Of a stretch of DNA of 30,532 bases, positions 1 through 9,346 are shown one piece after another. Source of the DNA: Neolentinus lepideus HHB14362 ss-1 (Eukaryota > Basidiomycota > Agaricomycetes > Gloeophyllales > Gloeophyllaceae); NCBI GenBank assembly GCA_001632425.1, contig KV425600.1, forward strand, positions 192,505 through 223,036. The letters are read 5' to 3'. The notes under the pieces were generated by a model. It worked only from the letters and a program-made list of their open reading frames with translations. It did no database searches and was not told where the DNA came from. Within the stretch, counting starts at the first letter, position 1, and every line of letters begins with the position of its first letter. Made by a program: the position numbers and the translations under genes.

Positions 1-16
1 AATAAACCTATCTCTG

Positions 17-271
17 CTAAGGCGGTTCCCGTCTACGGGTGCCATGCTCAGGTAAATTGATACCCACTAAAACCCCCGAGTATGTGATCCAATCATCAGG
101 TAAGAATTTTTCTTCTCGCAAAGTGTTACTCCAGGTACGCAGAACCATTTTCCGCGGTAAAGCTTGTTTCCCAAAGCGCGGGTGAGTTAGGGCTTGGTCT
201 AATTTGAGTTGATCAGCTATCACTGAGGTCCATCTATTTACAATGGCCGGAGCACTATGTTCCTCATCCGG
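17..271 (-). pseudogene. C-terminal tail of the LINE polyprotein, separated from its body by an insertion
   Basis: The minus strand reads in frame from the CCGG at 271-268 to a stop at 17-19. It contains the phrases NRWTSVIADQ, RFGKQALPRK, RTWSNTLREEKFLPDDW and GVLVGI. From my knowledge of basidiomycete LINE proteins, a tail of the form VL.TWS..L..E..LP.DW....GVLVGI follows the RNase H and zinc-finger part; this is memory and was not searched. The RNase H block breaks off at codons for T-H-P at 1397-1389, and the frame continues here with D-E-E-H once the 272-1387 insertion is removed. That continuity is the main reason for the call. The short ORF with an ATG-like start at 223 is therefore not a gene of its own. 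Confidence 0.8.
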
Positions 272-1387
272 TGATACACCCTATGTGTCTCTAGGCTCAG
301 AAAACGCATTTTCGGCACTTTTGCGCTATTTCCCACGCTATGTGCGATAGCGCTAGGGCTCCCGGTCTGGTGGCGCAAGCGATATTCGAGTTTTTATTGA
401 TTTTTCCAGCTATTTCCTGCACTCCTCGACACTTCGATCTCGTTCAGCAGGCGCTCTACTGCATTATGTAAGCAAGCGCACCCATCTCGACAATAGCGGC
501 GGTGCCGTGGTATCCTTCCAACAAGTGGCATAGTGCGGCAGTGTTGCACTGCTTCAGCTGCGTCCGGCAGTGTGGTCTCTATCAAGCTCAAGTCATTCTG
601 AGGCTGTGCGTGCGTTGCGGGCACCTGTGCAGCCTCCACCTGGAGCAATAGCGCTTTTTGATGCGATGCTGTGCGCTTTCCCACGCTTCTTTCGGTATGC
701 GGTGGCCTGTGCATATGGACACTGTAGCTTATGGAGATTGTTCCCCTGTCTGAGGTTTGAGATAGATCGGTTTCAGGAGTAGTTTCAGTTTGTTAGCATA
801 TGGCTCTTGGTTCATCTGTTTTCCCAGTAGAGTACTTTAGTTGGACCTCCTGTAGGCAGACAAGAAAGGCAACAGGCACCCCAGCTAGTCCTCCCTGCGC
901 AATCTAGTGTTCCCATCTCATTCCTGCGTCTATCTCTGAGCTTCCTGCATCTTGCATCCTTCCTCCGATCTCTGCGTCGCTATCTCTCTGCCTATGATAA
1001 GAGCGCCGAGTCGCTATTGTCGCTATACGTCGCTATACGTCGCTAGTCGCTACATCGCTATCTCGCCAACTGCTAATAAGCGCACCGAGTCGCACCTTGT
1101 CTCTTTCCGATTGTGTTCTATTTTTAGCCTCCCATCGCTATTCCGTCGCCATCTTTCTACATCCCACTTCGCATTGCAGTTTCTTTTGGTTTTTTTTATA
1201 TACGTCGCATTTGTGGTTTGCGGTCTCGGCCCTATCCTTCCATTTACTCCCTCCGAACTATCTATTACCCTTCGTTACCCCGGGCCTCGCAGCCATCTGA
1301 CACCAAGGGCTTTGGTGTTTGCTTTGTGGTTGTGTCTACCCTTTAGGTCCCTTTTCCGCGGGTTTCATCGTGTGTTCGTGTTCATCA
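272..1387. mobile_element. 1116-bp TG...CA insertion in the LINE, probable solo LTR, CCGG target duplication
   Basis: The segment begins TGATACACCC and ends GTGTTCATCA, so its tips are inverted (TGAT/ATCA) and it has the TG...CA ends of LTRs. It is flanked by CCGG at 268-271 and 1388-1391, a 4-bp direct repeat of the size made by LTR-element integrases. Deleting the segment and one CCGG restores the LINE reading frame. No integrase, protease or reverse transcriptase is encoded inside. The open frames within it (for example 952-1668) are low-complexity readings with no recognisable domain. A solo LTR left by recombination fits best. A non-autonomous DNA element with poor inverted ends is the alternative. 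Confidence 0.7.
1010..1062. repeat. Short tandem array of a GTCGCTA motif
   Basis: The heptamer GTCGCTA recurs about five times in direct orientation with AT or AC spacers (GTCGCTATAC twice in tandem), followed by degenerate versions (CATCGCTA). It lies inside the TG...CA insertion and probably arose by slippage in it. Confidence 0.7.
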
Positions 1388-2842
1388 CCGGGTGTGTAAT
1401 AACCCTCTCACACCGTAATTTCCAGATAAGGAATGCTGACTGTGAAATGAGTATTCTGAAGAGTCGGTCGACCCCAGGCAGTGATCTCCCAGACTGTGTT
1501 TTATGCTGGACGAGTGCACAACCGAGAATTAGTCCAAGGCTAGGGCGGGTCCAGTGGTTGTATTTTTGCCGCCAGAACGATTCGGCAGCATTCCAAACTT
1601 CGTTCTGGCCCGGGGATGAGCACTCGGTGAGTATATGTTCCATTGATTCAGGTACTCCACAGCGCTGACAAAGTGAGCGATGTTCATGGTTAGTAATTTT
1701 CTCCCAATAATGACCTATTTTATATGCATCATGCATGGTTTTGTATCGGAAGTCGCGGATCTTCCTTGGGAAGTCTCTATGCCATATCGACCTCCATATT
1801 CGGCTATCCGTTGGCATGAAGTCACAATAATCGGAGACAGCGTGTCTTGTCATGTCCAGGTTGATAAGAGTCGACCGCCGGGTTTTAACTTGATTTTGTT
1901 CTGCCAGGCCCTGGTAAGCAAGAGCCTGAGTAATTTTGGAAAGCCTGGCACCAGTTAGGTTCCATTTCGGATCAATAGATAGGTTCGGCACAGTCACATC
2001 TGCTTTCTGAGCACCTTCTAAGGCTAGCTGATCGGCCTGAGTATTTCCATATAGATTTGCATGCCCTTTGATCCACTTAAAGGTTGTGGGGGCGCTTCGA
2101 GCTCTTAATAGTGCAATAAGGGGACGCCAGAGTTCCCTATTTGCGACGCCTATATATCCGCGGTCTTCCCATTCACGATAGTCATTGGCGAGTGCATTAA
2201 TGATAAGTTTTGAGTCTGTCTCAAAGTGCAGAGGTGCGAATCCATTAACTGTTTGGACAAGTTTGATGACAGCTACAATTTCTCCTGCATTATTCGTCCT
2301 TAGATCAGACGGGAGGCGTATGGATATGTTTCTGGGGTCATCTGGCCCGAAGAAGACCCCACTGCCCGTCTGGGCATCTTTGGAGCCGTTACCAATGCAT
2401 GAGCCATCGGTAAAGGCAGTGACAGCTTCGTCGTGGATTACACGGCCAGTTTTCCTGGTTGCTGGGTCATTGCATGTCGCTAACTTGTCTGTGAAGATAC
2501 GGAATCCATGTGACAAGCCCCCAGCCATTGTTACTGATGGGTCAAAAGTAAGCACACCATTTTCTTCAAGGGCAGATACATTGGCATCAATGCGATGTTT
2601 GGTCAGGGACAAGTTGTCAGTCGGGCCTGGCATACGCCAAGGGTCCCATTTGGAGTTATCTAGTTCGGCCATAAGGGCCGCAGCAGCATTATAGCACAGC
2701 TTGGTATTTTTGCAGCCTTTTATTCTGTCCGACTTACAGTCCTGGCATGCGCAATTCCTTCTATTTAGGTGCTTACGTGCCGCTGTCCGGACACGACCTC
2801 TTTCCACAGCACGGCAGAGTTCAGCGATTGTGCGAACACCGT
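1388..2842 (-). pseudogene. LINE segment with RNase H domain and C-terminal zinc-finger-like region
   Basis: The minus-strand frame is open from the TA target site at 2843 to the 272-1387 insertion and reads through into it, stopping at 1365. It starts with a cysteine cluster (C-A-C-x2-C, then GC and C at about 10-residue spacing). The RNase H core follows: Asp in TDGSCIGNG, Glu in NNAGEIVAVI, Asp in FETDSKLI, and the His/Asp block KGHANLYGNTQADQLA. All four catalytic acids and the histidine are present. Downstream is a zf-RVT-like segment (WRSIWHRDFPRK, then CQRCGVPESMEHILTEC). The apparent start at 2807 is GTG. The frame continues upstream through IAELCRAV to the insertion border, so this is an internal part of a longer protein and not a separate gene. 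Confidence 0.9.
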
Positions 2843-2930
2843 TACGAGTCCTGAGGTACGAAGGATGATTTGTTACGAGTCCTGAGGTACGAAGGATGAT
2901 TTGTTACGAGTCCTGAGGTACGAAGGATGA
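2841..2930. repeat. Three tandem 31-bp copies of the element's terminal sequence
   Basis: The unit beginning GTTACGAGTCCTGAGGTACG starts at 2841, 2872 and 2903, an exact 31-bp period with nearly identical copies. The core GAGTCCTGAGGT is at 2846, 2877 and 2908. The unit includes the TA target site, so the array may have formed by amplification of the terminus after or during insertion. Confidence 0.9.
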
Positions 2931-3383
2931 GTTTGTACGCTCAAAATGAGCGGGTTGCCGAACGATGTCCTTCGTGGGAACTCGTGCCGAGTAATCGGTG
3001 TTTCAAGATATTTGTAGTGCTAATCACAAAATTGGATCCCAGATTCATAGTCCGTTTGTAGTGATCACTACAAAGAGACTACAAACTCGTTTTGTAGTCC
3101 CTTTTTTCGATATTCTCTTCCTCACTATCTTCAAATTTTTCCTTTCCCTTCCTCCTTTTCAATATAAGCTTATACCATATATATGTGTCATTGTGAATAT
3201 TCCTGTAGTTTTAGCGTTTTCTTTGCCTTCGAGGTACCCGATACGTTCTCCGAGGGCTTTCTTACCGTGGGAATTCGACTTCAATGACCGTTTGTTGTGG
3301 GTGGCGCGGTGGCGCGCCGCGTCGATTCCAAATACTGGCTTCTGATTGGCCAGATGCTCTCTCGTGCGGGTCACAGTAAGAGA

Positions 3384-3829
3384 ATGACGTAGACAGCATG
3401 AAAGTCTCACAAGATTTTACACACTGTTTATGTCATTGGTCACCGATAGCTGGCATTTCCACTGAGAAAAATCGGAAATTTTACTGAAAATATCAGAAAA
3501 ATTTGTACAACCCAGGGTGGCTGAGACCCATCCATTTGTTTGCTTACACCTCTGAATATGGTAATTATTGATGTTGTATATATCTTTTTTACCTTCTACT
3601 GGTCTACTGGCTTTATTAGTTGGCTCATTGAGTGAGGATACCTGCAAGAGCATGACATAGATGGCATGGAAGTCCTGTGAGATTTTATATGCTGTTTACA
3701 ACATTGGTCATCAATAGCTGGTATTTCTGCTCAGAAAATTTGGAAAATTGCTAGAAATATTGGAAAAATTTGTACAGCCCAGGGTGGCTGGCACATTTGT
3801 TTGGGTGATTATTTGTATATGGTAACTGT
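3384..3829. repeat. Diverged direct duplication of about 180 bp inside the insertion element
   Basis: Positions 3384-3569 and 3652-3829 align in the same orientation, offset by about 268 bp. Shared stretches include ATAGCTGG, ATTTGTACA, CCCAGGGTGGCTG and ATATGGTAA, with many substitutions between them. By eye the identity is roughly three quarters. The second copy runs directly into the internal GAGTCCTGAGGT terminus-like sequence. Confidence 0.75.
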
Positions 3830-3844
3830 TATGAGTCCTGAGGT

Positions 3845-3963
3845 TGTCAGAAATTTCCATACCCCATCATAATCAAAAGATGGATTAAAATAAGATAAAA
3901 ATAGAATTAAAAATCCATTTTAGACCATTTTTAAATTACAATGAAGTACAAAAGTTTCGGACA
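3845..3963. mobile_element. 119-bp palindromic-ended mini-element nested in the insertion
   Basis: It starts TGTCAGAAATTTCC and ends AAAGTTTCGGACA, an imperfect inverted pair. The interior is AT-rich (CCATCATAAT, GATGGATTAAAATAAG). The same ends and similar interior words occur at 16209-16308. No clear target duplication flanks this copy, so the borders are tentative. Confidence 0.45.
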
Positions 3964-4002
3964 ATTAATATGAAAATGTAACAAGTGACCTCAGGACTCG
4001 TA

Positions 4003-6150
4003 CCCATGCCATGCAGAGCAGTGGCCCTCTTGCCCAAGTGATTCTCATGCAGGCAACGTGCCGCTTCCGAGTTTTGGATACGTTTCAATATTTTCCTTGC
4101 GCCGAAGTGATACCAGGCCGGCAGGAGTTTGATTACCTGGTGTGATGGTTTCAGGGCAATAAAACTAAGGTGGGTTTTCTTAGCAAATTTCAGCATATCG
4201 AGTACTCCAGAAGAGAGGTTCGATTTATTCCGAGTGGGTATGTCCCATGATTGGAGGAATATGTTGATCTTGGCCCAGCTCTGGATATTTCCGAAGCGTC
4301 GAGCGACATGTTTCGCCATCATTGGGTTCATGAACAAAGCCCAGTCTGGTCGGGATTCTAGTGCAAGACAAAGCTTGAGCTTTACTGCTAGAATAGACTC
4401 ATTTCTTCATTTGATGTTGACTAACCCAATACCTCCTTCTGTTATAGGGAGTTCAAGGGTGTCTCGGTTGATTAGTGGGGACGAGTGGTCAGCCCAGATA
4501 AAGTTTCCTATGAGTTTATGGAGGTCATCCGTCATTTCCTTTGGGCATCCCTGCGCAGCAGCTAGATACTGAGTAGAGGCGCGGATAAATTGATTGACTA
4601 AATGTTTCCTGGTCATCAGGTCGGTGTGCTGGTGATCCCAAACCTCAAGTCGTGATATGATCTTATCCTTGATGGCAAGCCAAGGTGTAATTGCTGGTGC
4701 ATGGTTGCCGATCCACGCCCCCAGGATTCGGATCGCTTGCCCTTCAGCCGCAATGCGAATACCGTCAGGGATCTTTGATCCACCTGGGGATAGTTCTCTA
4801 GTTTCAAGCACCGAGCGCCGATATTCAGGAGTCCCAATAGGAATTATCTCAGTCTTGGTAATATTAAACCATGCCCTTGAGACTCGGCACCATTGGCGCA
4901 GGATGTTTTGGAGATCCTCAAAGTTATCATATTCACTCAGGTATGTTGTCGTATCGTCAGCAAAGAGGGTTGCAATTAACCGTCTCTCTTGACATGGCAC
5001 GTTAATGCCTAGGAGGTGCGATTTACGCAAGAGGGAGGCAAGAGGCTCAATTGCGATGAGGAACAGCAAGCAGGATAGTGGGTCCCCTTGTCGGACACCT
5101 CGGGTTACCTGGAAGGTAGAGCTGAGTTCACCGTTGATCATGACCCTGGTAGTGGCATACTTATACAGAGTTTGTACTGTTCTGATGAAGAGTGGAGGGA
5201 GTCCGTACGCGGACATACATTTCCATAGGTAGGAGTGGTCAATTTTGTCGTAAGCCTTTTCCTGATCCAGTGCAATTATTACACCGTTAATCTCTTCAGC
5301 TTCAGCGTGGTCTACGACCATTTGTGCCAGTTGGGTCTGATTCAAAATTGATCGGCCAGGGATAAATCCAGCTTGATTCCCATTAATGATATCTGGGGCA
5401 GCATCAGCCAGTCGCAAGGCAAGTACTTTTGTATATATCTTGTAGTCTGTATTAAGGAGAGTTATCGGGCGGTAGTTTTCTATCTCGCGCTTGTCCTTCT
5501 TTTTGTATATGGGGTTCATCCACCCATCAGAGAATTTGGAGGATGTGGCGAGGCCATGCTGTTCCACCTCCACGAAGACATCGGTCATGCACTGCATAAT
5601 ATCAAAGGTCGGGCATGTAGCCCTTGTGTCATTTCGCGCACGTTTAGCAAGGGCCTTCCAGACCTCGTACGGGATGCCGTCGAGGCCTGCAGCCTTGTCA
5701 TTTTTCGAGACTTTAAGTGAGTGTATCACATCTTCTTTCGTTATTATGGCCGAGAGGTCTGTCTGGCTCTTGGGCGAGAGCTCTGCTTCAATGTTCTGGA
5801 GGACCTCGTTTGTAAGGGTGTCGAGTTCCTGTGGCGGGGGGGGAGGGTCATCCTCCTGCAGATTGCTATGGTAGTCCCGTGCAAGTTCAGCCATTCGGCT
5901 GGATCGAGTTTCATAGGAGGGTGGGGTAGATCCTGGGATTCGGATTGCATACATAATGTCTCTAGGGGACTTCGGCTTACTCTGTTGGGACAGAAGCTTT
6001 CCCGGTCTGCCGCCTTCTGCCCTACGCTCTTAATTTTTGGTCTGCATTCCGAAACTGCCGCAAGCTTGAGATTGATGTAGCCTAGCGGAACACGTGCAGT
6101 ATTTACGCAAGATAACTTTGATACAAGGTCATGCGCGCCTGGCCTAGGGG
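4003..6150 (-). pseudogene. LINE reverse transcriptase segment with an in-frame stop and a probable frameshift
   Basis: The longest open part runs from 5954 to 4410. Reverse transcriptase motifs appear in order: NYRPITLLNTDYKIYTKVL, QAGFIPGRSI, ALDQEKAYDKIDH (motif A), GVRQGDPLSCLLFLIAIEPL (motif B) and LFADDTTTY (motif C). The frame hits TGA at 4409-4407 after VNIK and then continues uninterrupted to the 2845-4000 insertion, so a single substitution explains the break. The frame also extends upstream of 5954 (KPKSPRDI) to a TAA near 6021. Upstream of about 6000 a second frame carries LINE-like sequence (GAHDLVSKL, RVPLGYINLKLA, CRPKIKS), indicating a one-base frameshift. The apurinic endonuclease domain expected further upstream is absent. 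Confidence 0.88.
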
Positions 6151-6160
6151 CGGCAGTAAA

Positions 6161-7196
6161 CCGTCAGACATACGAACGTGCCACGAGCACGGCTCTGTAT
6201 GTACGGCACCAGTGAGCGCCGAGAGCAACGACCTCTCGTAAAATCATGTAGTACAACCTAAACGTATCAATGAAACAATCGCCTAGACCGGAGATGCGCT
6301 CGATGCTATTATAATACGGGTCTAGCTGAGATATTCGCCACGAAACTGGATACTGGAAGGTCTGCCATGCATGCACGGACGAACGGAGGGCGGCTCGGGA
6401 AAAGACCCGAATAAAGGTGCTGCAGAGTCTCCAAAGCTACCATCATCCAGCATCCATTCACTTATCATTTTCGAGTGCTACTTCTACGGTTCTACCTGAA
6501 AGTCCCGCAGTGTGGGGTATCACAGCTCGCGCGCGAAACCGTCCTGCGCCATTCCGCTGAACGGAGAGGCGAATGAAAGCTGACCAGAAGTGTCGTCTAT
6601 TATGCATTATGATCCATGAATATGACAAAATGGCGGTTATATGCGCGAGCCTAGTGTAACATGTAGGATCTCAAGATCTACGATGTATCTTCAGCCACTC
6701 CGCAGAATTCGTGACAAGTCCCACGCGTCTGGAAAGGGTTACCGAGGAATCACTATACGCCCATCCATGATGGTAAGTATTGGCAAGTTAATTCCTGGCA
6801 GTCAGGCGGCTGTCTCAGGTTATAAGTTCATTGTAGCCTGAGTACTTGGGTCGTCATGGATAGTCAATATGTGTCAACGTGAGTCCTCTCCAAGTTCACT
6901 GATTCTCAGTCGGATTTTCTTACGAACAACGCGCTCCGAATACCAGGTTTTCCCTCCTCGCGTGTGATATGCACCCGCACCCCGGGCAGGCGCCACAAGC
7001 TTTGAGTGCGAACCGCCAGGTTCCCCCAGGTTGCTACTCATCGCGGCTGTATAATATATTGGGTATGCCGCTGTCGGGACGTGATCGCATGTCGCGGATG
7101 CAAATACACAGACAGCTCGACCCCAATGCAAGCGTTATGCTGTCTATCTTCACCACTCTCTGCATACGAGCAACCAGCATAACTTGAACTTCGTCG
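6161..7196. other. Intergenic region between the LINE and the receptor gene
   Basis: I find no supportable gene here. Short open frames (6164-6376 minus, 6641-6841 plus, 6874-7131 minus) show no recognisable domain and no splice partners. The 5' truncation border of the LINE lies near 6150-6170, but no target duplication can be identified because the other LINE end is outside the window. The last few hundred bases presumably hold the promoter of the gene starting at 7197. Confidence 0.5.
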
Positions 7197-9117
7197 ATGA
7201 CCTGGGGCGATTCGGAACTCGACTATTACTTTTGGATTCAGATAGTCGGGGGGATATGTCTTACTCTTCTTATTGTGTCCACTGTATGGACGGCGAAGTC
7301 TGAAAGACGGTGCGTCCTCTCTTGCATGGTCTCAGGTCGTTTGTCTGCTCATCTCATCTAGTCCCTTCAATCCAGTGCTCATGTCCTTCTATATTTCCTT
7401 CTGGCTGGACGTGTTTCCGAGTGCACTTTTCCTGTGCGTCATCATCGCCATATCCATAGATGAAAGTAACCTTGACACGGAGACATCAGATATTATGCGG
7501 GGAAGGTCGCAGACTCTCCGTCACTGGGCGTCTGTCTGGCCAGCGCCGTCATCAGCACGAGTAGTGTACTTTGGTGAGTCATAATCATTACATCGCCGAC
7601 TCACATCATGATCCCCATTAAATTCGCTAGTAACGGCGCCGCCTCGCTTGCACTCACCCTCGAAGTCAGTCTGCCGAATCTTCAACTATTTTAAGAGGCT
7701 TATGTGCATGTGTACTGTAGATATGGTATCAGGTTCAGAGTGCGACGAAACCTGCAACATATCCACCAGTGTACTGCCGTCGAATAACCTTCCTTGTGAG
7801 TGTCCATTTCTTTCCACTTCACAAAAGCCACCTAACTAACTTCATCAGCTTACTGCGTTTCCGTTTATGTATCCCAGCGTATGGGCCATTGTATTACTAG
7901 TTGTCAGTCCTGGTGCCCGTACACGCAGATGTCTGTCTTTTTTGACATTCTCTGTGATTTGTTGCAGGTTGGCTTAGAAAATCACGATGTAGTCATGCGA
8001 ACTACATTTTACTGTATTATATCTGAACAGAGGGTGTGAGTTCGTGACCGTGATACCAGGTCTATGGCTGACGCGAACACCTCAGCGTGATCCTTGTTGG
8101 CGTCTTCGCATTTGTCGTAGCCTTCCCAGCTTCCATCTTTGCGGGTACGTCAATATCCTCGCCAGTTAAGCGCGGGCGCTGATGCGGAAATTGTGCTGCT
8201 CACTAGTTTGGGTAATATTCATCTTGATCAAGACTTACGTGCCAGGACGGTGGCACACGCACCGTCAACTTGATGTCCCTTTTATCGTCCGAAACCTGGT
8301 TTTCATGCTATATATCTTGGTCGCGTCAATTTTGTGCCTCGCGAAAATATGGGATCGGCCACATGTAAGTTGTGATTGCATCTGTAGCATATATCGGGAG
8401 CCTAAATTAACGTGTGTATGCCCATAGCCTAGCACTGACCTTTACACCGCAACTTGTACGTGCACCGTGTGTTTTTAGTTGGCTTCTCGATTAAGCATGT
8501 ATGCAGACCCTTTTGCGGTGGCTCTAGTTTTCGGAGGACAGATGGTGCGTGTTCGTAATATTATACCTCAGCGAACATAACTTAATATTGGGATCCAGGC
8601 TGTGAGAGCGCTGTGGTCTTATCTACGTATGATTCCCCTCATCTTTGGTCGGGATGTTTCCAGCGCTCCACAGCGCAGCCATTCCAGACCCACGCCCTCA
8701 CGAGTCCCGACTCCGAAGTTGGAGAGCTTCGTCACAGAAGGCGGCGGTGATCTCTTGACGGACGACGTGCTTTTCTCTGCTCGAGTGCCCAAGGAGAACC
8801 GAGATAGCGTGGCATCCTGGGCCTCGACCTCGTCGTGTCAGTCTCTCCCCGACGACGAAGGCAAGCCGTGGCTCCCCACGCGCCCGCGGTGTCCGCACTT
8901 GCCCACGAGAGAAGGGGATGTCGCCGACGTGGGGCCCTGGCAGAGGGGGTCGCCGCATGCGAGGAGTCCTCAGGCGATATACCGACAAGGGGAACAGGTG
9001 CATGGGCTGGACATGTGTCGACTCGTCGAGGAGGGGTACGTCCAGGAATGGCGAACATCGGAGATTGAGTGTCCAAGGACGGGGTATGATGACCAACGTA
9101 AAGCATATATGTATTAA
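7197..9117 (+). CDS. Seven-transmembrane G-protein-coupled-receptor-like protein (12 exons, 433 aa)
   Basis: Exons: 7197-7283, 7336-7433, 7490-7573, 7631-7664, 7721-7795, 7849-7902, 7968-8035, 8086-8144, 8207-8364, 8428-8455, 8507-8544, 8599-9117. All introns are GT-AG and 50-65 nt long, and the joined frame is open for 434 codons. The product starts MTWGDSELDYYF and has seven hydrophobic segments, near residues 12-35, 42-62, 70-100, 118-145, 167-195, 212-236 and 244-263. A hydrophilic tail of about 170 residues follows. Features such as NPVLMSFYISFWL after helix 1, FYC before helix 5 and PFAVALVFG in helix 7 resemble an uncharacterised GPCR-like family expanded in Agaricomycetes. A role in plasma-membrane signal sensing is inferred and no ligand can be named. 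The start is the first ATG before helix 1; an extra 5' exon cannot be excluded. Confidence 0.8.
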
Positions 9118-9346
9118 TGTACAGCGACTACTTAGATTCCCCTTCAGTTCAGTAAATCAAACGATATACCTCTTGAACGGCAACGAAGTTGTACTGCCAC
9201 AACCGCTGCCGAGGGAAGGTATAATTTCGGCATACAGTGTATTCGCCGGATCAATTCGAAGCTCCCAAGAACAGAATCCATACCGGCTTCCATTAGTAAG
9301 TCACGACCACAAAGCGCCAGATAAAACCAAAAGGTTCAATAGGGTG

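Larger units (their letters stand above)
2845..4000. mobile_element. 1156-bp non-autonomous inverted-repeat element in the LINE, TA target duplication
   Basis: The left end reads CGAGTCCTGAGGT and the right end, reverse-complemented, reads the same 13 bases. TA flanks both ends (2843-2844 and 4001-4002). Removing the element and one TA joins the LINE codons GGT-AAC-GGT in frame. TA duplication and short inverted ends suggest the Tc1/mariner type, although no transposase is encoded. The left terminus is present as three tandem 31-bp copies, and a further direct copy of the core lies at 3833-3844. A segment of about 180 bp is duplicated inside it (3384-3569 and 3652-3829). Much of it is AT-rich, unlike the LINE. 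Confidence 0.8.
1..6160 (-). mobile_element. LINE (non-LTR) retrotransposon with RNase H, 5'-truncated and interrupted by two insertions
   Basis: Three minus-strand coding blocks follow one another in the order expected of one LINE polyprotein: reverse transcriptase (about 6150 to 4003), RNase H plus zinc-finger region (2842 to 1388) and a C-terminal tail (271 to 17). The blocks are separated by two insertions (2845-4000 and 272-1387). Removing each insertion and one copy of its target duplication joins the blocks in the same frame. No endonuclease domain or ORF1 is seen, so the copy is 5'-truncated near 6160, as is common for LINEs. The 3' UTR and tail lie beyond base 1. A downstream RNase H domain fits the Tad1-like LINEs of fungi; the clade is inferred. 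The copy is dead: it is truncated, has one in-frame stop and a probable frameshift, and carries both insertions. Confidence 0.9.

Noticed and set aside
952..1668. 238-codon plus-strand open frame
   Set aside because: It runs from inside the TG...CA insertion into the antisense of the LINE RNase H block, so it straddles an insertion border and cannot be one gene. Its composition follows the low-complexity CT-rich sequence.
3936..4337. Minus-strand open frame of 133 codons as a separate gene
   Set aside because: It is the in-frame continuation of the reverse transcriptase after the TGA at 4407, and its last 22 or so codons come from the insertion element.
8698..9106. Two overlapping antisense frames over the receptor tail
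   Set aside because: They are shadows of the GC-rich last exon of the receptor gene and have no domain or splice support.
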